From: Desertivirga brevis
GTDB taxonomy: Bacteria; Bacteroidota; Bacteroidia; Sphingobacteriales; Sphingobacteriaceae
Assembly (NCBI RefSeq): GCF_017355835.1
Contig: NZ_JAFEWF010000005.1
Span: forward strand, 461,100 to 525,099
Length of the DNA: 64,000 bases
Direction of reading: 5' to 3'
Below the pieces are notes generated by a model. That model searched no databases. It had not been told where the DNA came from and saw nothing but the letters and a program-made list of their open reading frames with translations. Within the stretch, counting starts at the first letter, position 1; every line of letters starts with the position of its first letter. Below, in pieces: positions 7,788-16,517 of the stretch. The translations under genes and the position numbers were made by a program.

Positions 7788-9278
7788 TTAATGCTCTTCA
7801 GAATTATCAGCAGGAGGGGGGATTATATTTGCGCTGTTTTCTGGCAAAACAAAGGCCTTATACTGAGGATTATGCAACATATGATTAATATTCAAAAGCT
7901 TATTATCAATATCATCCACACAGCGCTTTACTTCAGCAATTAGTTCCTGATCATCTATCAAATCCTCATCGTCAAGCAGCAGGAGCCCTTTGATAGTAGA
8001 AACCGGGCTTCTGATCTCGTGCGAAAGGTGAGACGAATACTGTGAAAGCTTTAAGTTCTTGGCCTTTATGTCTTCAGTACGCTCCTCTATGATGCTTTCA
8101 AGGTTTTGATTTATCTTATCCAAATTTTCTTTCTGAACAGAAATCTCCTCGTTAAGCTCTCGCATCTTATGCAACGTTTTAGCCTTCTTACGGGATTGAA
8201 TAACCAGAAGGGCTATAACCACAAAAGACAAAGCTAAAACTATAACAGCTGCAATATATTTGACCCTGTTTGTTTTTTGCTTTTCAAGAAGGATTTCCGT
8301 TTGCTTTTGCTTTTCAATAAAGTCAAACTGTTCTTGATGAAGAGAATATTTTTTACTGACTAAATCACGAATAGAAATGCTGTCTTCTTTGTAAACATTC
8401 TCCAAGTATTTCAATGCGTCTACAGAATTATTTTTTGATTTAGCTAAGTAATATAATTGCTTCGTGAAGTCTTGTTTAAGTTTAACCTCGCCAACTCTTT
8501 CGGATATCGCCAGTCCTTTTTTTATAAAATCTTCAGTCTTGTTATACTTCTTTTGAGCCATATAAATATCAGCCAAATACATGTAGACAGTCGATAGTCG
8601 GGGATAATATTGATTTTTGAGGCAAATTTCTTCGCATTCTTCTAAGACCTCTACCGCGGCATTGTATCTTTTTGTCTTCCCATAAAGGAATCCCTTACTA
8701 AGGAGAATAATTGAAATACTTAATGTATCTTTCTTCTCTTTAAAGTATTCAAAGCTCTTATTCAAGTAACTTAATGCTGCTTCGTACTTATTGGATTTAG
8801 TATAAATATTTGCAACGTTAATGGAACATCCGGCTACTAACTCGTCATTTTTTATCTTTTTAGCAATACTGATACATTTAAGGTAGTATGAAAGCGCCTT
8901 TCTTCTATCATAGTTTTTATACCGATTGCCGATGTTATTATACACCATTGCTTCGCCATAAAAATCTTTGTGCTTTTTAAATAGGTTCAAGGCTAGCAAA
9001 AACTTAGAAATAGCAGTATCGTCCTCCACAAGAATGGAATACCCAGTTCCCATAACACGATAAGCTTCAGCTTGACCTAATTCAAAATTTATTTTTTCTG
9101 CTAACCTGAGAGCTTGATTTGCAGTATAAATAGTTTTCTTTGGATCGATTTGTCTAACTTTTTCTGCATACTTATTTAATTCAACAACTTTCAAACTATC
9201 TGTCTTGAAATCTTGTTGGTTAGCAAAAGAAACTGAAAGATTAATAAAATAAAGAAAAAGGAGTAATTTTAATTTCAT
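7788..9278 (-). CDS. TPR-repeat sensor with histidine-kinase dimerisation domain but no ATPase domain
   Basis: A 496-residue protein with a signal peptide (to about residue 19), five to six TPR repeats in the periplasmic part (30-315), a coiled coil, one transmembrane helix (YIAAVIVLALSFVVIALLVI, about 337-356), a second coiled coil (360-405) and a HisKA-type helix pair with the H-box SSHLSHEIRSPVSTIKGLLL. Only about 45 residues follow that block, so the N, G1, F and G2 boxes of HATPase_c are absent. The stop is clean, a terminator lies 26 bases downstream, and no second half follows, so this looks natural rather than a frameshift. It may serve as a phospho-acceptor or a scaffold for another kinase; that is inference. 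Confidence 0.8.
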   Translation of the reverse strand: MKLKLLLFLYFINLSVSFANQQDFKTDSLKVVELNKYAEKVRQIDPKKTIYTANQALRLAEKINFELGQAEAYRVMGTGYSILVEDDTAISKFLLALNLFKKHKDFYGEAMVYNNIGNRYKNYDRRKALSYYLKCISIAKKIKNDELVAGCSINVANIYTKSNKYEAALSYLNKSFEYFKEKKDTLSISIILLSKGFLYGKTKRYNAAVEVLEECEEICLKNQYYPRLSTVYMYLADIYMAQKKYNKTEDFIKKGLAISERVGEVKLKQDFTKQLYYLAKSKNNSVDALKYLENVYKEDSISIRDLVSKKYSLHQEQFDFIEKQKQTEILLEKQKTNRVKYIAAVIVLALSFVVIALLVIQSRKKAKTLHKMRELNEEISVQKENLDKINQNLESIIEERTEDIKAKNLKLSQYSSHLSHEIRSPVSTIKGLLLLDDEDLIDDQELIAEVKRCVDDIDNKLLNINHMLHNPQYKAFVLPENSANIIPPPADNSEEH

Positions 9279-9396
9279 CTCTTAAACAGGGACAAATTAC
9301 GAAAATTAATTTATACCACATTATTTATAAATCGTTACGTTAATAAGTTATTTTATCTATTTTTATACTTTATATTGTACATCAAATCTAAACAAC

Positions 9397-9573
9397 ATGA
9401 AAAAAATTTTATTAGCAGCCGTTATTATTAGCATTGGTTTTGCGGCATGTAAAAAAGACAACGAAGCTCAACCAGAAAAAGTAAAGATTGAGAAGAAAAC
9501 TATGGATGGTGAAGAAGGTGGAGATGATAGCAAGAGCGGATCTGAAGGCAATGGCGGCGGATGGGGCGGATAA
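9397..9573 (+). CDS. tiny acidic Gly-rich lipoprotein
   Basis: A 58-residue product starting at the ATG at 9397. It has a clean SPII signal (MKKILLAAVIISIGFAAC, Cys at residue 18) followed by KKDNEAQPEK, a charged middle and a Gly-rich end (EGNGGGWGG). The signal peptide, the codon use and the free-standing position between a divergent gene and the dipeptidase gene support a real gene. Function is unknown; no family recognised. Being lipidated so close to a disordered acidic tail, it could be a small envelope or stress lipoprotein. Confidence 0.68.
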   Translation: MKKILLAAVIISIGFAACKKDNEAQPEKVKIEKKTMDGEEGGDDSKSGSEGNGGGWGG

Positions 9574-9636
9574 TTAATTTTTACAATTAATTACTCCTAA
9601 TCCGTTCCGGTTATATATTTGTAAAAAACCGGATTC

Positions 9637-11007
9637 ATGCAAGACATTAAAACCTACGTAGAGCAGCACAAACAACGTTTTTTAGACGAATTGTTTGTGC
9701 TGCTTCGTTTTCCATCCATAAGTGCCGACCCTAAATACAAAGGGGATGTTCTCAAAACTGCTGACTTTGTAGCAGAGAAGCTAAGGGAAGCAGGTGCAGA
9801 CAATGTGGAAGTGGCTGCCACTGCAGGCTACCCAATAGTTTACGGCGAAAAGATCATTGATCCTTCTAAACCAACTGTCCTTGTGTATGGACATTATGAT
9901 GTTCAACCTCCTGATCCTCTTGAATTATGGGAAACACCTCCATTTGAACCCACTATTCGTGGCGAGAAGATCTTTGCTCGTGGAGCTTGCGACGATAAAG
10001 GTCAGTTTTACATGCATGTTAAGGCTTTTGAAATAATGCTTCGTACTGAATCTCTTCCTTGTAATATTAAATTTATGATAGAAGGAGAGGAGGAAGTTGG
10101 TTCAGACAACTTAGGAAGCTTTGTTGTAGCGAATAAGGAAAGACTTAAGGCAGATGTGGTATTAATATCAGATACTGCTATGATTAGTCTGGACACCCCA
10201 TCACTGGAAACAGGATTAAGAGGCCTATCTTATCTGGAGGTGGAGGTAACCGGGCCAAACCGCGACCTGCATTCGGGTGTTTACGGAGGAGCCGTAGCTA
10301 ATCCAGCAACGATTCTTTGTCAGATGATCGCATCCCTGCATGATCAAAATAATCACATACTTATTCCTGGCTTTTATGATGATGTACAAAGTTTAACGGA
10401 AGAGGAAAGATTATTATTGAACTCTGCACCATTTGATGAAGAGGAATACAAAAATGATCTTCAGGTTAATGAAGTTTGGGGAGAGCAAGGCTATACAACC
10501 ATTGAAAGAACTGGAATCAGACCGACATTGGAACTTAATGGAATTTGGGGTGGATACATTGGAGAAGGAGCAAAAACGGTATTGCCATCTAAAGCTAGCG
10601 CTAAAATATCTATGCGTCTTGTTCCTAATCAGAAATCGGAGAAAATCACAGAGCTATTCAAGAACCATTTTGAGAGCATTGCACCAAAATCAGTAAAGGT
10701 TAAAGTAACACCACATCACGGGGGCGAACCTGTGGTTACTCCAACAGATAGTATTGCATTCCAGGCGGCCCAAAAAGCAATTGAAGAATCATTTGGTAAA
10801 AAACCCGTTATAACCAGAGGTGGTGGAAGCATTCCGATAGTTGCATTATTTGAGAAAGAATTGGAGATTAAAACAGTATTGCTAGGCTTTGGACTAGATA
10901 GTGACAATCTGCATTCGCCAAACGAGAAATACGATCTCGCTAATTATTACAAGGGAATTGAAACGATACCATTATTTTTCAAACACTTTGCTGATCTAAG
11001 CAAATAA
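9637..11007 (+). CDS. M20 family metallo-dipeptidase
   Basis: A 456-residue cytosolic peptidase of the M20 group related to carnosinase-type dipeptidases. Metal and catalytic motifs are in order: LVYGHYDVQPPDP (first zinc His and catalytic Asp), ARGACDDKGQ (bridging Asp), EGEEEVGS (catalytic base Glu and zinc Glu), the dimerisation lid containing DLHSGVYGGAVANP, and the C-terminal GLDSDNLHSPNEK (last zinc His). It hydrolyses dipeptides or N-acylated amino acids. The start at 9637 gives the usual length. The gene is monocistronic with a hairpin 20 bases downstream. Confidence 0.93.
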   Translation: MQDIKTYVEQHKQRFLDELFVLLRFPSISADPKYKGDVLKTADFVAEKLREAGADNVEVAATAGYPIVYGEKIIDPSKPTVLVYGHYDVQPPDPLELWETPPFEPTIRGEKIFARGACDDKGQFYMHVKAFEIMLRTESLPCNIKFMIEGEEEVGSDNLGSFVVANKERLKADVVLISDTAMISLDTPSLETGLRGLSYLEVEVTGPNRDLHSGVYGGAVANPATILCQMIASLHDQNNHILIPGFYDDVQSLTEEERLLLNSAPFDEEEYKNDLQVNEVWGEQGYTTIERTGIRPTLELNGIWGGYIGEGAKTVLPSKASAKISMRLVPNQKSEKITELFKNHFESIAPKSVKVKVTPHHGGEPVVTPTDSIAFQAAQKAIEESFGKKPVITRGGGSIPIVALFEKELEIKTVLLGFGLDSDNLHSPNEKYDLANYYKGIETIPLFFKHFADLSK

Positions 11008-11026
11008 CTAAACAAAAAATAAAGAT

Positions 11027-11060
11027 ACAACAAGCATCTTAATCTTAGGATGCTTGTTGT
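11027..11060 (+). terminator. terminator-like hairpin after the dipeptidase gene
   Basis: Perfect 12-bp stem ACAACAAGCATC/GATGCTTGTTGT with a 10-base loop. The following U-tract is short, so Rho-independent activity is likely but not certain. Confidence 0.6.
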
Positions 11061-11389
11061 GTTTAAGGCCTTAATCTCAATTGAGTTCCTAAATATTATT
11101 TCAAAACAATAAAACGATTCTTTCTTAAGCCCGAAATCTAAACGACTAGTCCTCGAATGAACCTAAAAAAGAAGAGCTATTTCTAATACCTAAATAGGTA
11201 ACCATTCAAGGTACAATATAGCGGGAAATAGCTGAAGAACAATTGAAAGGAGGTATAAGAAAAAGTCTAATTAACATAATATCAATTATGACCCAAAATG
11301 GAATGAAAGTGCTTTGGTAGTTATGCTTAATTAAAAACCATTTTTATTCAGGGGCGTTTCAAAGTAATATCAAGCTTGAATTTAAACCT
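11061..11389. other. intergenic region upstream of the NHEJ operon
   Basis: About 330 AT-rich bases with no open frame of useful length and no repeat. It must contain the promoter of the DUF2383-Ku-LigD operon, but I find no convincing TAnnTTTG site. Confidence 0.5.
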
Positions 11390-11881
11390 ATGAAAACTAC
11401 AACATATCCCGAGAACCATACTAAACAGCTGCAGCGTTTGTTAGGGTTAGTTTCAGACAGTCGTAAGCATTTTCAGGAAGCTATAGAAAAAGTTAAAAAT
11501 ACTGAATTCAAGAATTTCCTCAATCAGTTATTAGTTGAACGAGAAGCTTTACAAATTGAACTTAAAAATCGTATTATAAGATTGGGAGGAAATCCGGATG
11601 AAAATAGTTTAGGTTTCTTGTCGAGCCTGGAACGTTCCTGGCAAATTATTAAGGCTAAAGCATCCGGAAGCGGTGATCAGGAAATAATAGAAAGCTGCCG
11701 GAACGCAGAACAGACTGTATTGGACGGTTATGACGACGTTTTACAAGGAAGTATTCTTGAAGACGAAGAACTGAAGTATTTTATCACCTCGCAGCGCTTC
11801 ACGATCAATCAATCTTTTCTCGAACTTGACCAGATGTACTTCAACATGTTTCGATCTGATAACACAATGGACGGCCTATGA
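11390..11881 (+). CDS. DUF2383 (PA2169-type) four-helix-bundle protein
   Basis: A 163-residue all-helical protein of the PA2169/YciE-like ferritin-fold group. Characteristic parts are the N-terminal LQRLLGLVSDSRKHFQEAIE helix, the REALQIELKNRIIRLGG helix, the NPDENSLGFLSSLERSWQIIK segment and the final EDEELKYFITSQ helix. Members of this family are stress-induced in many proteobacteria and Bacteroidota; no catalytic role is settled. Its TGA overlaps the Ku start codon (ATGA), so it is translationally coupled to Ku. This suggests a role in stress protection tied to DNA-break repair, by inference only. Confidence 0.85.
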   Translation: MKTTTYPENHTKQLQRLLGLVSDSRKHFQEAIEKVKNTEFKNFLNQLLVEREALQIELKNRIIRLGGNPDENSLGFLSSLERSWQIIKAKASGSGDQEIIESCRNAEQTVLDGYDDVLQGSILEDEELKYFITSQRFTINQSFLELDQMYFNMFRSDNTMDGL

Positions 11882-12651
11882 GATCAATATGGAAAGGTTC
11901 TATCGGCTTTGGGTTAGTTAATATCCCAATTAAATTATATTCGGCTGTTCAAAGCAGCTCATTAGGCCTTGATATGCTAGATAGCCGGGATCATTCGAGA
12001 ATCCGCTACCAGCGAATCAATGAGAAAACAAGAAAAGAAGTTCCTTACGATCAAATTGTTAAAGGATATCCTTACAACGAAGGATATGTGATTTTGGAAG
12101 ATAAGGACTTTGATGAGGCTGCGCCAGAGAAAAGCAAAATGATCGAGATCGAAAATTTTGTTAATATGGACGAGGTCAATCCTATATACTACGAAACAGC
12201 CTACTATGCAGAGCCAGAAACTCAAGGGAGAAAGGCCTATGCATTGTTACACAAAGCATTACAAAAATCAAAAAAAGCTGGCCTTGGGCGTTTCGTTCTT
12301 CGCACCAGTGAAAACCTGTGTATCCTCCACCCTCTTGAAAAAGTTATTGTCATTTCCAAGATCCGCTTTGCAGAAGAAGTTCGTTCATCTGAAGAGATAT
12401 TAACACCTGATAACGTAGAGGTTAGCAAAAAGGAATTAGATATGGGACTAGCTCTGATCAACCAATACAGTGCTAAGTTGGAAATCGAAAAGTTCAAGGA
12501 CGAATATCACCATGAGCTGCTTCGAATTATAGAATTGAAAGCAAAAGGAAAACAACCTACAATTAAGAAACTAAAACCTAAAAAAGCATCTGATGATAAT
12601 TTATATGAAATGCTGATGCAAAGCCTTGACACATCCCGGAAAGGAGCTTAA
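11878..12651 (+). CDS. ku: non-homologous end-joining protein Ku
   Basis: A 257-residue bacterial Ku. It begins with the hallmark MRSIWKGSIGFGLVNIPIKLYSA, continues with a conserved core including YYAEPETQGRKAYALLHKAL and GLGRFVLRTSENLCILHP, and ends with a basic tail (KGKQPTIKKLKPKK). As a homodimer ring it binds DNA double-strand-break ends and recruits LigD. Length matches the core family without a large C-terminal extension. It overlaps the preceding gene by four bases and is followed with no gap by ligD, a classic NHEJ operon. Confidence 0.97.
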   Translation: MRSIWKGSIGFGLVNIPIKLYSAVQSSSLGLDMLDSRDHSRIRYQRINEKTRKEVPYDQIVKGYPYNEGYVILEDKDFDEAAPEKSKMIEIENFVNMDEVNPIYYETAYYAEPETQGRKAYALLHKALQKSKKAGLGRFVLRTSENLCILHPLEKVIVISKIRFAEEVRSSEEILTPDNVEVSKKELDMGLALINQYSAKLEIEKFKDEYHHELLRIIELKAKGKQPTIKKLKPKKASDDNLYEMLMQSLDTSRKGA

Positions 12652-15189
12652 ATGGGATTAAAAGAATATAAAAAGAAAAGGAATTTTAATGAAACAGCAG
12701 AGCCAGACAGTGGCGAAAAATCGTCGACAGACGCACTTAAATTTGTAGTCCAAAGACATCATGCCTCACGCCTTCATTACGACTTCAGGCTTGAATTAGA
12801 AGGCGTTCTTAAAAGCTGGGCTGTTCCAAAAGGCCCATCCCTTAACCCAAAAGACAAACGTCTTGCAATGATGGTTGAGGATCACCCCTACGATTACCGG
12901 ACATTTGAAGGTGTAATTCCTGAAGGAAATTACGGTGCTGGAGTAGTAAGTATTTTTGACGAAGGAACATACGAAGGCTTGGATGGACCAGGGGAAGCCG
13001 AACTAAAAAAAGGCCTTTATAGTGGAAATTTAAAATTCAGGCTTCATGGGAAAATCCTCAAAGGCGAGTTCGCCCTGGTAAAGCTTAAAAGTAGTGAAGA
13101 AAATTCCTGGCTCTTGATTAAGCATAAAGATGAGTTTGCAGTGGCCGAAAAGTTCGATGCTGAAGATTTGATTTCAGAGCGGGAGAAAAAACGTGGTGAG
13201 GACCGGAAGAAGCTCGCCAAAGTTGCGAAAACAAAGACCCGACCTAAGGCAGAAACCGAAAAAGAAACATCTGAAGAAAAACTTGATATAGAAAGCTTCA
13301 AACCAATGTTAGCTAAACTTGAAGGAGATGTTTTTGATGACAAAAACTGGATATACGAAAAGAAACTGGATGGCTATAGGATCATTGCTTCAACAGGTAA
13401 AACAGTAAGATTACTTTCAAGAAACGGACTTGACTATACCACGAAATATAAGCTTATTTCAAAAGCCCTTGCGAATATTAAGGACGAAGCTATTATAGAT
13501 GGGGAGCTTGTAGTTGAGGATAAAAGTGGAAAAGCATTATTTCAAAAGTTGCAGAATTACGATCCGAATGACAAAGGCACCCAACTGAAGTTTTACGCTT
13601 TTGACCTGCTTGCATTAAACGGACACGATATAAGGCAATTGGACCTTATCAAGCGAAAGGAACTACTTGCGGCTTTATTAAAAAAAGGACCAAAAAGCTC
13701 TGTGACCTTCAGTGAGCACGTTTCGGGTAAAGGCAAGAAACTATTTGCAGAAGCAGTGGAAAACAGCTGGGAAGGGATCATTGCCAAAGATGGCTCAAGT
13801 AATTATGAAAGCGATAAGCGATCGGGCAAATGGCTAAAGTTTAAGGTTCAGAACTCACAGGAAGCCCTAATAATCGGTTTCACCAAACCACAGGGTAGCA
13901 GAATGTATTTTGGATCACTTGTTTTGGGAATGATTGATAATGGAGAGTTAAGGTATATTGGAAACGTGGGTACTGGATTCAATGAAGAAAGTTTAAAGTC
14001 TTTACACAGCAAAATGCTACCGCTTAAAGTTGAAGATAAGCCGGTACGGGTGAAAGTTAAACAAGAGAAAAGCGTAACCTGGATTAAGCCGGATATGATT
14101 TGCGAAGTGACTTTCTCCGAATGGACTGACGATAATGTGCTAAGGCATCCTGTTTTTAAGGGATTAAGGGAGGATAAAAACCCTACGGAGGTTGTTCCCG
14201 AACCAGAGGGTAAAAGTGAATTAAGCACCCCTCCTTCTGCAGAGGAAAAAACTGCTAAAGTTATGGAAACAAAAACTGTAAATGAGAAGGAAGATACGTT
14301 TGGAAAGAAGGTGGTTAAACTAACTAACCTCAACAAAATTTACTGGCCTGAGGAAGGCATTACCAAAGGCGATTTGATAGAGTATTATAGAGATATCAAT
14401 GACTATATACTTCCCTATTTAAAAGATCGCCCCTTATCATTAAACAGACATCCCAATGGCATTAATGGAAGCAGCTTTTTCCAGAAGGACCTGGATACAG
14501 ATCAAATTCCTTCCTGGATAAAATCCCAACCCATTCATTCTGAAAGTAATGATAAGGATATTGACTACCTGATCTGTAATGATCTTCCTACCCTATTATG
14601 GATGGCAAACTTGGGCTGCATAGAAATTAATCCTTGGCTTAGCACTTTTAAAAAGCCTGAACATCCTGTATTTGCAGTTATGGACCTGGATCCTAATGAT
14701 GTCGATGACTTTGCTGAAGTGGTACGCGTTGCCCTGACTACTAAAGAAATACTGGATCAGATGAAAGTACGATCCTTCATCAAAACTTCCGGATCGAGAG
14801 GTTTACACATATTTATTCATGTAGGAGCTAAATATGACTACGATATAATTAAGAACTTCGTTCAGTACCTGGGCAAGATGATATTGGAGCAACACCCTGA
14901 TACAACGAGCCTTGAAAGGAGTCCGTCTAAGCGCAAAAAGAAAATTTACCTCGATTTTTTACAGAACAGACGCGGACAGACTATCGCTGCTCCGTATTCT
15001 GTAAGGCCAAAACCCGGAGCTACAGTTTCTACTCCATTGTCATGGGATGAAGTAAATGAGAACCTTAATATAAAATCATTTACTATCTTCAATACCCTGG
15101 ATAGAATCAAGGAGAAAGGAGACCTATGGCAGGATATAACGAAAGAATCGACGGATCTTAAAGCAGCACTGGAAAGTCTGAATGAATAA
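12652..15189 (+). CDS. ligD: multifunctional DNA ligase D
   Basis: An 845-residue NHEJ ligase with domains ordered phosphoesterase, ligase, polymerase. The 3'-phosphoesterase domain (about 1-175) has the H36-H37, H42-Y-D44 cluster and H78. The ATP-dependent ligase domain (about 210-505) has the adenylation motif EKKLDGYR with nucleophile K238, plus SRNG, DGELV, EGIIAK and the C-terminal OB fold. The primase-like polymerase domain (about 560-845) has the catalytic D678-L-D680 pair and GSRGLHIF with its conserved His. Lys/Glu-rich linkers join the modules. The Pseudomonas enzyme places ligase between phosphoesterase and polymerase in the same way, unlike the mycobacterial order. Translation follows Ku directly. 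Confidence 0.97.
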   Translation: MGLKEYKKKRNFNETAEPDSGEKSSTDALKFVVQRHHASRLHYDFRLELEGVLKSWAVPKGPSLNPKDKRLAMMVEDHPYDYRTFEGVIPEGNYGAGVVSIFDEGTYEGLDGPGEAELKKGLYSGNLKFRLHGKILKGEFALVKLKSSEENSWLLIKHKDEFAVAEKFDAEDLISEREKKRGEDRKKLAKVAKTKTRPKAETEKETSEEKLDIESFKPMLAKLEGDVFDDKNWIYEKKLDGYRIIASTGKTVRLLSRNGLDYTTKYKLISKALANIKDEAIIDGELVVEDKSGKALFQKLQNYDPNDKGTQLKFYAFDLLALNGHDIRQLDLIKRKELLAALLKKGPKSSVTFSEHVSGKGKKLFAEAVENSWEGIIAKDGSSNYESDKRSGKWLKFKVQNSQEALIIGFTKPQGSRMYFGSLVLGMIDNGELRYIGNVGTGFNEESLKSLHSKMLPLKVEDKPVRVKVKQEKSVTWIKPDMICEVTFSEWTDDNVLRHPVFKGLREDKNPTEVVPEPEGKSELSTPPSAEEKTAKVMETKTVNEKEDTFGKKVVKLTNLNKIYWPEEGITKGDLIEYYRDINDYILPYLKDRPLSLNRHPNGINGSSFFQKDLDTDQIPSWIKSQPIHSESNDKDIDYLICNDLPTLLWMANLGCIEINPWLSTFKKPEHPVFAVMDLDPNDVDDFAEVVRVALTTKEILDQMKVRSFIKTSGSRGLHIFIHVGAKYDYDIIKNFVQYLGKMILEQHPDTTSLERSPSKRKKKIYLDFLQNRRGQTIAAPYSVRPKPGATVSTPLSWDEVNENLNIKSFTIFNTLDRIKEKGDLWQDITKESTDLKAALESLNE

Positions 15190-15199
15190 AACAATAAAA

Positions 15200-15229
15200 C
15201 AGGCAAAGAAGATGTTTCTTCAATGCCTG
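15200..15229. terminator. hairpin between ligD and the M16 peptidase pair
   Basis: CAGGCA/TGCCTG outer stem and GAAGA/TCTTC inner stem separated by an AA/AA internal loop. On the minus strand the hairpin is followed by UUUUAUUGUUUU, better than the + strand tail, so it most likely ends the M16 transcript. Confidence 0.6.
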
Positions 15230-15242
15230 CCTTTTGCCAGGT

Positions 15243-16517
15243 TTATTTCTTACCAACTATCACTTTCTCGAAGGAATCGAAATTGAGATAGAAGTTTGCC
15301 AACTCAAGAAGCTTGTCTGAGTTGATTGATTTTACTGTTTGTATGTAATTGGAATAATAGTCATAGTCGAGGCCTGAGAAATAGATATTTTTGAACTTAT
15401 CTGCATGTGAAAACGCATTTTCCAGACCTCCCAGAAAAGAACCTAACATATAGTTTTTAACTAATGCTAACTCTTCTTCAGGTATACGTTCAGTTCGAAG
15501 CAAGTCTACCTCCTTTTTAATTTCGTCCACTGCTGAAGTACATACGTTGGCTCCTACTTCTGAGGCAATGAAGAAGTACCCAGAATTTTTAAAGGATACG
15601 AGTGCCGATCCAATTCCATAGGTGTAGCCTTTATCCTCACGAATATTAGCCATTAAACGAGATCCGAAATATCCGCCAAGAACAGTATTTAAAACTTGCA
15701 GAGCAGCAAAATCAGGGTGGTTTCTGTTAACACACAGATTACCAATCCTTATTGCCGACTGCAAAGCACCTTCCCTCTCATAATAATGCTCTGATCCATT
15801 TCTGACCGGGAAACTAAAGGAATTCTGTGTTAAGCTTACACCCTTATCCCAACCTCTTCCAAAATGATTGTTAATTGAAGCTATGGTAGAGTCGTTTACT
15901 TGTCCAGATACAACTATAGTACAGTTATCCGGACGATAAGCAAGATTAAAATATTCGACAAGTTGATCCCGGGTCAATTTATCATAATCCTCAGATGAAG
16001 AACTAAAGCCATAAATAGTGTTGCCAAATAGAGCCCTATTAAAGATCCGGCGACTTAAAAAGTCATTCTTCTCAAGGTTTATACTAAGCTTTTGCTTTTG
16101 ATTCCTTATAAATGTTGAAAGCTCCTCCTCTGGGAAAACTGAGTCAGTAATGACCTGCTTAACTACCGGAAGGGTAGATTCAAGGTGCTTGGTTAAAGTA
16201 TAAAGGGTAACAACAGACTGGTCGTAATTATAATCAGTTTGAAGAAAAGCACCGTAATAATCTATTTCTTCTGCTATTTCGTGTGACCTGAGTGTGCTTG
16301 TTCCCTCAACAAGCATGGAATTTACTACATATGCCTGAAGGGGCTTAGATGGTTCCCAGTTTACGTTATTAAATATAAGTTCTATGCGTACGAGGTCCTG
16401 AGAACCAGCATTGATTGAGAATAAATTTATGCCATTATCAAGACTATATTCCTCTGCTTTTATAAGATCTATGTTTTCAACCTGTCTGAATGCAGGCGCC
16501 AGTGTTCTTTCTATCAT
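15243..16517 (-). CDS. M16 family peptidase, non-catalytic subunit
   Basis: A 424-residue pitrilysin-fold protein. The position of the zinc motif HxxEH carries no such residues, whereas the C-terminal half has the substrate-binding pattern EDKGYTYGIGS with conserved Arg/Tyr in the surrounding strands. It should therefore be the inactive half of a two-subunit M16B peptidase, together with the gene before it. No signal peptide is evident. Its start codon overlaps the stop of the catalytic subunit gene by one base, giving one-to-one expression. A hairpin ends the operon. Confidence 0.9.
   Translation of the reverse strand: MIERTLAPAFRQVENIDLIKAEEYSLDNGINLFSINAGSQDLVRIELIFNNVNWEPSKPLQAYVVNSMLVEGTSTLRSHEIAEEIDYYGAFLQTDYNYDQSVVTLYTLTKHLESTLPVVKQVITDSVFPEEELSTFIRNQKQKLSINLEKNDFLSRRIFNRALFGNTIYGFSSSSEDYDKLTRDQLVEYFNLAYRPDNCTIVVSGQVNDSTIASINNHFGRGWDKGVSLTQNSFSFPVRNGSEHYYEREGALQSAIRIGNLCVNRNHPDFAALQVLNTVLGGYFGSRLMANIREDKGYTYGIGSALVSFKNSGYFFIASEVGANVCTSAVDEIKKEVDLLRTERIPEEELALVKNYMLGSFLGGLENAFSHADKFKNIYFSGLDYDYYSNYIQTVKSINSDKLLELANFYLNFDSFEKVIVGKK

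Noticed and set aside
13848..14336. 162-residue frame opposite ligD
   Set aside because: Ser/Leu-rich reverse translation of a gene with strong motifs; a shadow frame.
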